From Sphingomonas sp. OK281 (GTDB lineage Bacteria; Pseudomonadota; Alphaproteobacteria; Sphingomonadales; Sphingomonadaceae): a stretch of DNA of 64,000 bases. The stretch is taken from positions 517,826 to 581,825 of the forward strand of contig NZ_FOVZ01000003.1 in assembly GCF_900115295.1 (NCBI RefSeq). The letters run 5' to 3'. The notes beneath the pieces were generated by a model. It saw only the letters and a list, made by a program, of their open reading frames with translations, was not told the DNA's origin and ran no database searches. A program made the position numbers and the translations under genes. Below, one piece after another: positions 36,114-51,546 of the stretch. Each line of letters opens with the position of its first letter. Position 1 is the first letter of the stretch.

Positions 36114-36860
36114 ATGTTGCACCGCACACTGGCTCTCGCGCTCCTCTTCGCCCCGACCGTCGCGGAGGCCCAATTGTGCGAGGGCCAGAGCGCGGCGATC
36201 GCCCCCGACGGTCGCGCATTCGGGCATTTGCCGTATGGCGATGCGCCGGAGAGTGAGCTGGTCAGGCTGCCATCGGAGTATTCGCTGGGCAATCCATGCG
36301 TGGTGCGCGCGGACATATTGCCCGATCTGTTGCGGTTGTTCGCGGCGGCGCAGGGCGATCCCTCGGTGATGGGTCAGCTCCGAGCGTTGTCGTGCCAGCG
36401 GTCTATCGCGCGCCAGCGCAGCGTCTTCTGTCGCGGCGAGACGAGCAGCCCGGCGGACCGCGCGATCTCGGTGGCGCCGCCGGGGTATAGCGAGCATTCG
36501 ACCGGTTACGCCTTGGACTTTGCGGTCCGTCCGGCGAACGGGTGTCCCGATGCGGAGGCGTGCATGGCCGCTACGCCTGCCGCGCGCTGGCTGCGGCTGA
36601 ACGCGCCGCGGTTCGGGTTCGAGCAGAGCTTTCCCGGTGGGAACAAGCAGCATGTGAAGTGGGAGCCGTGGCACTGGCGCTGGGTCGGGGCAAGCGAGAG
36701 TGCGCCTGGGGCGGCCAAGGCGCGGTTCGTGTTTGCGCGGGCTCGGCGGTTGTATCCGGCTGATCCGGGGGTTTTGCCGCTGGTGGTGAAAGTTACCGTG
36801 CAGCCCCCGGTGCCGGTGACGCCAGTGGCGGTCGAGCCTTCGAAGAAGAAGCGGCGGTAG
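36114..36860 (+). CDS. Exported D-alanyl-D-alanine carboxypeptidase-like protein (VanY, M15)
   Basis: 248 residues with a signal peptide (MLHRTLALALLFAPTVAEAQ). The catalytic region carries SVAPPGYSEHSTGYALDF and KWEPWHWRWVG, the zinc-ligand motifs of VanY/DacB-type M15 peptidases (H-x6-D and W-H). It probably trims stem peptides in the periplasm. Its start lies 48 bases from the divergent RluA-type start. An in-frame ATG at 36060 would overlap that start and is less likely. The C-terminus ends in a basic KKKRR. Confidence 0.88.
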   Translation: MLHRTLALALLFAPTVAEAQLCEGQSAAIAPDGRAFGHLPYGDAPESELVRLPSEYSLGNPCVVRADILPDLLRLFAAAQGDPSVMGQLRALSCQRSIARQRSVFCRGETSSPADRAISVAPPGYSEHSTGYALDFAVRPANGCPDAEACMAATPAARWLRLNAPRFGFEQSFPGGNKQHVKWEPWHWRWVGASESAPGAAKARFVFARARRLYPADPGVLPLVVKVTVQPPVPVTPVAVEPSKKKRR

Positions 36861-36901
36861 CTAGCGTACATTCCCCGCTAACTATATCTCCAACAGCTAC
36901 G

Positions 36902-37006
36902 CCACCCCGGCGGAGGCCGGGGCCCAATTCGGAAGCGTCAATGATATAGCGTGGCGCTCCATTGCTACCACCTTACCAATTGGGCCCCGGCTTCCGCCGG
37001 GGTGGT
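36902..37006. repeat. Palindromic repeat, family C, copy 2
   Basis: 105 bp with a near-perfect 30-bp inverted repeat at its ends: CACCCCGGCGGAGGCCGGGG then CCCAATT on the left, and AATTGGG then CCCCGGCTTCCGCCGGGGTG on the right. It is the best-preserved copy in the window. It lies between the convergent carboxypeptidase and hemerythrin-like genes and may terminate both. Confidence 0.9.
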
Positions 37007-37053
37007 GCTATCTGGTCGGTCTGCGTGATCGGTTACGATTGGTCCCGCCCCCC

Positions 37054-37536
37054 TCAGTGCAACACCAACCCACCCGGACGCACCACGCCATCGCGCAGCG
37101 CATGGTCATACAGAAGCTCCGTCTCCAGCTTCACCTGGTGCGACAGACGATCGAGCATCGACTCCGCCTGCACCCCGAACGCAGCCCAGTCCTTCGGCGA
37201 GATGGTCGGCAACCAGCGGCCGATGAACGCCTTCCAGTCCGAGCGAAGAATGTCGAGGTCCTCTTCCATCATGGCGATCATGTCGGCCGAGCAATGCGCC
37301 TCCATCGCCACGACGGTGCGATCGATGACCTCGTCCTCGACGCCGAGATGATCAGCGACTGTAACGGCAAGCTCGATCAGTTTGCGCGATGCGATCGTGC
37401 TCTGCGCATTCGATTGTCGCGCCAGACCCACGAGTTCGGCGCACTGCCCGGCGATCTTCTCATGATCTTCGATCAGCCTTGCCCAGTTCGCGCGGTCTTG
37501 GTCGGATACTGTCCGCACTGCGATCCTATCGTTCAT
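37054..37536 (-). CDS. Hemerythrin-like domain protein
   Basis: 160 residues, mostly helical. Histidines and acidic residues are placed as in hemerythrin HHE domains: LIEDHEKIAGQC, VADHLGVEDEVID, MEAHCSADMIAMMEEDLD, and LSHQVKLETELLYDHAL. It may bind a di-iron centre and sense or store oxygen or nitric oxide. The ligand assignment by eye is approximate. It is transcribed divergently from rpoB. Confidence 0.75.
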   Translation of the reverse strand: MNDRIAVRTVSDQDRANWARLIEDHEKIAGQCAELVGLARQSNAQSTIASRKLIELAVTVADHLGVEDEVIDRTVVAMEAHCSADMIAMMEEDLDILRSDWKAFIGRWLPTISPKDWAAFGVQAESMLDRLSHQVKLETELLYDHALRDGVVRPGGLVLH

Positions 37537-37688
37537 GACGCCGCCTACTCCCTGCGAATGTCACCCATTGATACCAGAAATACGCGATACTTGCCGTCAT
37601 GGATGCAGTTAGCGCTGGCTGCGGTCCAGCCGCTATAGTATTTCGGGCAGCCGGACCGCTGTCGAAACGACCGTGTCACGTCCACCCT

Positions 37689-37717
37689 TTGACATGACGC
37701 CGTGGTGCGCCTATATC
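37689..37717 (+). promoter_or_regulatory. Probable rpoBC promoter
   Basis: TTGACA (37689-37694), 17-base spacer, TATATC (37712-37717). The -35 is a perfect consensus and the spacer is optimal. Transcription from here would give a leader of about 190 bases before rpoB. Confidence 0.75.
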
Positions 37718-37802
37718 CGCATCTCACCACAGCATCCGGGAAATGACATGCCGTCGCGCAGCGTGTCGATCGTATTGGATACCGAGGTTTCATACGCTGA
37801 GA

Positions 37803-37832
37803 GCCGCCGCACCTGATGCGCGCGGCCTTTTT
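37803..37832 (+). terminator. Terminator-like hairpin in the rpoB leader (possible attenuator)
   Basis: GCCGCCGCA, loop CCTGA, TGCGCGCGGC (one bulge), followed by a run of T (37828-37832). It lies between the promoter and rpoB, about 85 bases before the start codon, so it could act as an attenuator or be the remnant of a terminator behind a lost upstream gene. Confidence 0.65.
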
Positions 37833-37849
37833 GCGTGAACGTGCGTCCC

Positions 37850-37867
37850 GCTTGGGGGTTCCCAAGC
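37850..37867 (+). promoter_or_regulatory. Second hairpin in the rpoB leader
   Basis: GCTTGGG-GGTT-CCCAAGC, a perfect 7-bp stem with a 4-base loop, 18 bases after the terminator-like hairpin and without a T run. Confidence 0.5.
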
Positions 37868-37915
37868 ACGAAATTACGACTGATCCGTCAGTTTTTATAG
37901 GGCGAAACAAAACCT

Positions 37916-42070
<4,155 letters not shown>

Positions 42071-42080
42071 GCCTCGCTCC

Positions 42081-42187
42081 TCCCCTCCCGCTTGCGGGAG
42101 GGGTCGGGGGAGGGCCTGTCCCCGCAGGCACCACCCCGAGAGGCTACGACATCCCCTCCCCTAGCCCCTCCCGCCATGCGGGAGGGG
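42081..42187. repeat. Palindromic repeat, family A, copy 3 (rpoB-rpoC gap)
   Basis: 107 bp. End hairpins CCCCTCCCGCTTGCGGGAGG and CCCCTCCCGCCATGCGGGAG, with inner arms GGTCGGGGGAGGG and CCCCTCCCCTAGCCCC. It fills nearly all of the 130-bp gap between rpoB and rpoC. Its right end is directly followed by the GGAG that precedes the rpoC start. Confidence 0.9.
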
Positions 42188-42200
42188 AATGGAGAATAAA

Positions 42201-46487
<4,287 letters not shown>

Positions 46488-46521
46488 TCGGTTTCGTCAG
46501 ACGCCTTCTGCGCTGACTAAG

Positions 46522-46561
46522 AAAAAGGCCGCCGTCCGGGATACCGGGCGGCGGCCTTTTT
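46522..46561 (+). terminator. Rho-independent terminator after rpoC
   Basis: AAAAAGGCCGCCGTCCGG, loop GATA, CCGGGCGGCGGCCTTTTT: an 18-bp stem with one G-T wobble, ending in a T run, 35 bases after the rpoC stop. Confidence 0.95.
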
Positions 46562-46904
46562 CGTGTTTAGGAACATTTGCAGATCACGCCCCCCTGCCAC
46601 GCCGCACGAAACGGACGGGCTTGAAGGCGACTGGAATTGTAGCGGTCGGATCGGCGCCGCTCTGGCCGCCAGAAAATGCGAGATTAGCCAAAAGAGGATT
46701 GGGCTTCTTTGTCGTCGTCTTGATCGCCGACCTGAACATTGGTGTGGCTCGCAACAACGCCGGGAGACCGGTTGGTCCCCCGCCGCCGCGCAGCAAAAAG
46801 GCCGCCGCCCGGATTACGGACCGCGACCGTTTCATTTTTGCTGGATTGGGTCGGGCACTAGTTCTGGCTGCGGGGAACTAACCCGATATGACCGCCCGTC
46901 CGAA
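46562..46904. other. Non-coding or undetermined region between rpoC and the dioxygenase-like gene
   Basis: About 340 bp. Two short open frames overlap here (46584-46835 minus, 83 codons; 46621-46881 plus, 86 codons), neither with a ribosome binding site or a domain I recognise. An 18-base half copy of the rpoC terminator stem (AAAAAGGCCGCCGCCCGG) lies at 46795-46812, suggesting a local duplication or a decayed gene with its terminator. Confidence 0.5.
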
Positions 46905-47849
46905 TTACCGTGCCAGCCCGATGGTCGCGGTGCCGACATATCCCTCACTGACGCTTCCGGTCATCGTCGGCGTCTGCTGAGTCAGCTGGGCCGCGCTGTT
47001 GTCGCCGAAGACATTGTCGCTCGCCAGCGTGATCTGCGCGAAGTTCCGGGCGCTCGATGGGTAGGTCGTGGTGTCGGCATAGACCGTCGTGCAGATTGCG
47101 GTGGGCAAGGCCAGCTGTCCGACGAGCGACGCGTAGCGGCCGCTGGTCGCCGTTGTCAGGCTTGAGAACACCTCGAAATGTATGTGCGGCCAGCGTCCCG
47201 AATAGCAGCCGGGAACGATCAGCGTGAACGTGACCTGCCCGTTCGTGTCGGTCACCTGCATGCCACGCAGATAGCTTTCCGTCGGCACTGTGTAGAGGGA
47301 ATAATTACCAGACCGATCACAACACCAGATGTAGACGGCATAGCCTGACAGCGCCCCGCAGGTCGCGTTGACGTCGACGACCGTGAGCGTCAACTTGAGC
47401 TGGACGCCAGTCGCGATCGTGGTCGATGCATTCAGGAAACTCGATCGAATATCGGTGCGGACAATGCCGCTGACCGTCAGCGCATTGGATGTCGTTCCGC
47501 TCGACGTATTCGTGCCATCCGCGGGATAGGGTCCGTTGGTTTCGGTCGGATCGGCAATACATGCCGTTGTGGCCGTGACTGTGGCCGTAGGAGTCGGCGT
47601 TACGGTCGTTGTTGTCGTAGTCGCCGCGATGTTTCCCGTCACGACCGCGACGCTGTCGGATGCAGCGGAATCGCTACCGCCGCAACCTGAAACGAGTGCC
47701 GCGGTTCCCGCCCCCGCGAACCACTTCAATGCGTGCCGACGTCCCATCAGCCGTTCGATGTGGACGCGGTCCTCCGCCAGGCTGTGTCCGTGCGGGGGGT
47801 CCTGCCCGTCCCGATACTGCGCGTCGATAGTCTGATCGTTAGAGCTCAT
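46905..47849 (-). CDS. Exported intradiol ring-cleavage dioxygenase-like protein
   Basis: 314 residues. The N-terminus has a twin-arginine-like signal (GRRHALKWFAGAGTAALVSG) with a cysteine in SGCGG that could be lipidated. It is followed by a Thr-rich linker (about 70-95) and then the intradiol domain: ETNGPYPADG, VYIWCCDRSGNYSLY and GCYSGRWPHIHFEVF, which hold the tyrosine and histidine iron ligands of catechol/protocatechuate dioxygenases. Such exported members differ from the cytoplasmic catabolic enzymes and their substrates are unclear. No aromatic catabolism genes are nearby. Confidence 0.82.
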   Translation of the reverse strand: MSSNDQTIDAQYRDGQDPPHGHSLAEDRVHIERLMGRRHALKWFAGAGTAALVSGCGGSDSAASDSVAVVTGNIAATTTTTTVTPTPTATVTATTACIADPTETNGPYPADGTNTSSGTTSNALTVSGIVRTDIRSSFLNASTTIATGVQLKLTLTVVDVNATCGALSGYAVYIWCCDRSGNYSLYTVPTESYLRGMQVTDTNGQVTFTLIVPGCYSGRWPHIHFEVFSSLTTATSGRYASLVGQLALPTAICTTVYADTTTYPSSARNFAQITLASDNVFGDNSAAQLTQQTPTMTGSVSEGYVGTATIGLAR

Positions 47850-48040
47850 GATGCGGTCCCCTTTTCGCGAACCGTCAATCTAGGCAACACGCATTGCGGC
47901 GATGTGTCCGCGTTAATTCAGGGGGGTGCTCGGCCGCGGTATCGAGTCGTTGCTCCTGGCGGCGGGGCACTGCATGAACTCTTCGTCATTACGCGGCTTG
48001 CGGTTGCGGGCGAGGCATAGCGCGGGTAGGCGAGCAACCG

Positions 48041-48826
48041 ATGCGGTCGGCATACCATCCTTCGTCGATCGAGACTCGCGGTTCGGCAAGACGGCGCAGC
48101 GCCGCGTTCGTGCTCACCGTCATTGCGCATATCTTCATCATACTGCTGCTGCTGAGGCTAGCGCCATCGCATGTCGCAAAGCCGGAAGAGCCGAAGAATC
48201 CCGTCACGTTCCAGCTCGCGCCGGACCAGACTGCTCCCACGCCGGAAAAGCGCACGCCATCGCCAACCCGGCAGAAGCGCGCCAGTGGTGGTTCGCCGGA
48301 GCGAGCCGCACCCCGCGCGGCGTCCGCTCAGGCGCCCCCTGCCCCGCCGAAATCGCCACCGCCTCTGCCGATCAAGATGCTGGGCGGCATGGAGATGTTC
48401 GACGCCGCGGACATATCGAAGATGCCGTCGCATCCCGATAACCAGCTTGCCGGCGGTGATGGCGGTAGCGGTTCGGGCAAGGGCAAGGATAGCGGCTCGG
48501 CCTACGGTCCCGGCGAGGGGCCAGGCGGCGAGCGACTGTACAAGGTCGAATGGTATCGCCGGCCGACCGATGCCGAACTCAACGGCTATCTGAAAAGCGC
48601 GCCCCCGCCGAACAGCTGGGCGAAGATCGCGTGCCGGATGATCGAGAATTACCAGGTCGAGAATTGCCGCGCTCTCAGCGAGTCGCCGGTAGGCTCGGGG
48701 TTGGCCCGCGCGATGCGACAGGCCGCGTGGCAGTTCCGTGTCCGCCCCCCGCGCGTGGGCGGGAAGCAGATCCTGGGAGGCTGGGTGGAGATCGATATCG
48801 AGTTCAACGGGGGCACGGCGCCCTAG
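48041..48826 (+). CDS. TonB-like inner-membrane-anchored protein
   Basis: 261 residues: a basic N-terminus, one membrane helix (about 22-40, AAFVLTVIAHIFIILLLLRLA), a long Pro/Ala/Lys-rich segment (about 45-115, with PPAPPKSPPPLPIK) and a Gly/Ser-rich stretch. A C-terminal domain of about 90 residues follows (ERLYKVEWYRRPTDAELNGY to GGWVEIDIEF), resembling a TonB C-terminal fold with two cysteines. No ExbB/ExbD or TonB-dependent receptor gene is adjacent. The ribosome binding site is weak. I would treat it as TonB-related but unproven. Confidence 0.65.
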   Translation: MRSAYHPSSIETRGSARRRSAAFVLTVIAHIFIILLLLRLAPSHVAKPEEPKNPVTFQLAPDQTAPTPEKRTPSPTRQKRASGGSPERAAPRAASAQAPPAPPKSPPPLPIKMLGGMEMFDAADISKMPSHPDNQLAGGDGGSGSGKGKDSGSAYGPGEGPGGERLYKVEWYRRPTDAELNGYLKSAPPPNSWAKIACRMIENYQVENCRALSESPVGSGLARAMRQAAWQFRVRPPRVGGKQILGGWVEIDIEFNGGTAP

Positions 48827-48838
48827 CTCCGTCTGCCG

Positions 48839-49624
48839 CTAGACCATGCTCGTGATCGAGTGCTTGGCCTCGGTAGACAGCGTCCTCGAAAGGGTTTCGA
48901 ACCGCCCGCTTTCGACGCGCATTTCGTTGAATGCAGGGGGACTGCCTCGCGTCCTCTTGGACAGCGTGCCAGCACCGATCATGCGAATGATCCGCCCTGC
49001 GCGCTCGACCGGTACGTCGAACGGATCGTGGACATGGCCCGACAACACGGCATGCGCGCCAGCCTCGGCGAGCGCCGTCAGTGCCTCCTCGCCATTCCGC
49101 GTCTTTGCCGTCCCGGTCGTACCGCCCTCGATCAGTGGGTGGTGCGCACCGATAAGGATCAGGTTGCCCTTCGGCACATCCGCGATCATGGCCAGCGCGC
49201 GCTTCAGCGATCCGGCGCTGACGCGCCCCTTCGACCAGTTCCACCGCCACTGCGCCCGCGCCGTCGTCTTCAACGGAACGACGGTTACGCCGGGAAGCTC
49301 CAGCGGCCGCTCGATCATCTGCTCGACCGCTGCATAACGCTGATACGGTGCGAACAGTCGCCGGAACGGGTCCCAGTAATAGGGGATGTCGTGATTGCCG
49401 ACTTCAAGCGTCACGGGCACGCCAAGCGAACGCAGCCAGTCGCCGCCCTGCTGGAACTCGTCCTTCGTCGCGCGCATCGTCAGGTCGCCAGTCATGATCA
49501 CCGCGTCCGGCTTCTCCTGCGCGACGCGTTCGGAGAACCAGGCGATCGCCGCCGGGTCCTCCGCGCCGAAATGCACGTCGCTGACGTGGAACAACGTCAA
49601 TCCGGCGCCCCCCGTGACCGTCAT
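48839..49624 (-). CDS. Calcineurin-like metallophosphoesterase
   Basis: 261 residues from ATG 49624. The di-metal motifs are complete and in order: LFHVSDVHFG, IMTGDLTMR, LEVGNHDIPYY, LIGAHHPL and LSGHVHDPFD. It is a probable cytoplasmic phosphodiesterase or phosphatase of unknown substrate. It lies one base downstream of the catalase-like gene on the same strand, so the two are probably co-transcribed. Confidence 0.92.
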   Translation of the reverse strand: MTVTGGAGLTLFHVSDVHFGAEDPAAIAWFSERVAQEKPDAVIMTGDLTMRATKDEFQQGGDWLRSLGVPVTLEVGNHDIPYYWDPFRRLFAPYQRYAAVEQMIERPLELPGVTVVPLKTTARAQWRWNWSKGRVSAGSLKRALAMIADVPKGNLILIGAHHPLIEGGTTGTAKTRNGEEALTALAEAGAHAVLSGHVHDPFDVPVERAGRIIRMIGAGTLSKRTRGSPPAFNEMRVESGRFETLSRTLSTEAKHSITSMV

Positions 49625-49625
49625 G

Positions 49626-50720
49626 TCAGGCAAGTTCGGACAGCGTAGCTGGCTCGTGCATCGGGCATCCGTTGAATTGGCCACGGAAGTCCGCTGACTG
49701 CTTGTACGTATCGTTGCGCGCACGATTGACGCCGCCGAGAGGCTGATGCGCGGTGATGCCGTGCCAGATGCTGTACGACAGCGCGTCGTCCAGGCGGTCC
49801 GTTACGCCCTGCTCCCACGAAAGCTGTGCCGGAATTTCGAGAGTCGCGACGGTCACGAACGGGCTCTGCGCCTCGTCCCAGACTACCGAGGCATCCTCGA
49901 TCGGCATCTTTTCGAGGTCGGTATTGAGTTGCACGCGGAATTCCCAGGTGCCGCCATGCTCGATCATTTCCTCGCTGACGACTTCGCGCAACGCATCCGG
50001 GCGCGCCGATACGTTCACCGTGTCGCCCGTCAAACGCGTGATTCCGGGCGAGACGGGAAACAGCGCGACCTTCGCGATATAGTCGCCATGACGAAACGGC
50101 GTCTGCGAATAATAGGTCTCGCCGAGCGGGTGGACCGGTTTGGCACCGCCGAGCGTCTGCAACGTCGCCGACTGGCCGCCGACCGCTTCGAGCGCGGACT
50201 CGACGACGCGGAAGGTGGCCGACATCGCCTTCTTCACGCCCTCTAGCCGATCGGTCGTCTTCGACAGGAGCTTCAGGTTCTTGGCGAACGACTTGGCGTC
50301 CGGCGCGGAAAATGCCGGGCCGTTGACCATGATGAAGTCCTGCGTCGTGTCGCCTTCCGAGCCCGGCAGGCGAGCACCGTCGACATCGAGGATCTTCAAC
50401 GCGAGGCCGCGCGGCAGGCTGATGCTGTCGTCGAGAATATCGCCGGCGTTGGTCGAGATGCGGATGATCGCCTCGTGGCGGCCGGGCGTCGCAAAGATGC
50501 CCTGTGCGAGTTCGGGCGGCAGGTTGTCAGGAATCGTGAACGTGCCGCGCGCGATGCCGTGCGCCTTGGCATGGACCGAGCGGACGGCATGGCCATAGTC
50601 CTGCGACGTCGTCTCCAGGATATCCTGGAACGAGTCCTTCATGCCCTGCAACGTCTCCTGCTCGTCGGGAGCGATGGTTTCGACGGACGGGTCGAAACGG
50701 ACGGGCTGGTTGCTAGGCAT
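49626..50720 (-). CDS. Catalase-family heme protein
   Basis: 364 residues. The catalytic-histidine region is readable as RSVHAKAHGIARGTFTIPD and is followed by ATPGRHEAIIRISTNAGDI. The C-terminal part has SYSIWHGITAHQPLGGVNRAR and ends MHEPATLSEL. This is the short catalase-like branch without the C-terminal domain of classic catalases. Its activity (catalase or peroxidase) cannot be told. It is followed at once by the metallophosphoesterase gene. Confidence 0.85.
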   Translation of the reverse strand: MPSNQPVRFDPSVETIAPDEQETLQGMKDSFQDILETTSQDYGHAVRSVHAKAHGIARGTFTIPDNLPPELAQGIFATPGRHEAIIRISTNAGDILDDSISLPRGLALKILDVDGARLPGSEGDTTQDFIMVNGPAFSAPDAKSFAKNLKLLSKTTDRLEGVKKAMSATFRVVESALEAVGGQSATLQTLGGAKPVHPLGETYYSQTPFRHGDYIAKVALFPVSPGITRLTGDTVNVSARPDALREVVSEEMIEHGGTWEFRVQLNTDLEKMPIEDASVVWDEAQSPFVTVATLEIPAQLSWEQGVTDRLDDALSYSIWHGITAHQPLGGVNRARNDTYKQSADFRGQFNGCPMHEPATLSELA

Positions 50721-50827
50721 GGATATCTCCTCAGGGTACGCATCGGTAACCCGTTGAGGGGGCGGACGTTCCGCTTCCGTTGCAAACCGGGCGGCAACGC
50801 GTGATGAGGGCTGCCGAAGGAGCCATC

Positions 50828-51502
50828 ATGCACATCCCACACGTTACCGCGCCGACTGTCGCGATCGCTGGCACCACCGACCGCTTTCCCGTCCGCCGGA
50901 TCTTCTGCGTCGGCCAGAACTATGCCGATCACGCGCGCGAAATGGGCTCTGATCCCGATCGGCAGGAGCCGTTCTTCTTCTCCAAGCCCGCCGACGCGAT
51001 CGTCGCGAACGGCAGCGCGATCCCCTTCCCGCCCAAGACCGAAGACCTGCATCACGAGGTCGAACTGGTGATCGCGCTCGGCGCGGGTGGCAAGGATATC
51101 GCGGTCGAGGATGCCGCCGCGACGATCTTCGGGGCTGGCGTCGGCATCGACCTGACGCGCCGCGATCTCCAGGCGGCGGCAAAGAAGGCCGGACGGCCGT
51201 GGGACATGGCGAAGGGCTTCGATCGCTCAGCCCCCATCGGCGCGCTTACGCCGGGCGTACCCGCGACCGAGGGCAGCATCGCGCTCGCGGTTGATGGCGA
51301 GACGCGCCAGTCCGGCGACCTGTCGATGATGATCTGGAGCGTGCCCGAGATCATCGCAACGCTGTCGACCTTCGTCGAGCTGGCCCCCGGCGACCTGATC
51401 TTCACCGGCACACCGGCCGGCGTCGGCCCGATCCAGCGTGGACAGACCGTGCGTGCGACGATCGAGGGGTTCGAAACACTGGAGGTGACATTCGCCGCCT
51501 GA
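50828..51502 (+). CDS. Fumarylacetoacetate hydrolase family protein
   Basis: 224 residues from ATG 50828, preceded by AAGGAG. It carries RRIFCVGQNYADHAREMG, HHEVELVIALG (metal-binding Glu pair), GAGVGIDLTRRDLQ, the KGFDRSAPIGAL segment and FTGTPAGVGPIQRG. These match the FAH fold, which includes acylpyruvase and oxaloacetate decarboxylase activities. It precedes an OFA-type transporter on the same strand, with a 44-base gap. Confidence 0.92.
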   Translation: MHIPHVTAPTVAIAGTTDRFPVRRIFCVGQNYADHAREMGSDPDRQEPFFFSKPADAIVANGSAIPFPPKTEDLHHEVELVIALGAGGKDIAVEDAAATIFGAGVGIDLTRRDLQAAAKKAGRPWDMAKGFDRSAPIGALTPGVPATEGSIALAVDGETRQSGDLSMMIWSVPEIIATLSTFVELAPGDLIFTGTPAGVGPIQRGQTVRATIEGFETLEVTFAA

Positions 51503-51546
51503 GCGCCCATCGTCCGGCGCATAAACGATACTAAACAGGGGGTTGC

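Larger units (their letters stand above)
37537..37915. other. Intergenic region and leader upstream of rpoB
   Basis: 379 bp without a gene. It contains a good sigma-70-type promoter (37689-37717), a terminator-like hairpin (37803-37832) and a second hairpin (37850-37867) ahead of the rpoB start. The ribosomal protein genes rplJ and rplL, which normally precede rpoB, are not here. Confidence 0.75.

Noticed and set aside
46584..46835. Small minus-strand gene after rpoC
   Set aside because: No ribosome binding site, no recognised domain, and a plus-strand frame of the same size overlaps it; described as an undetermined region instead.
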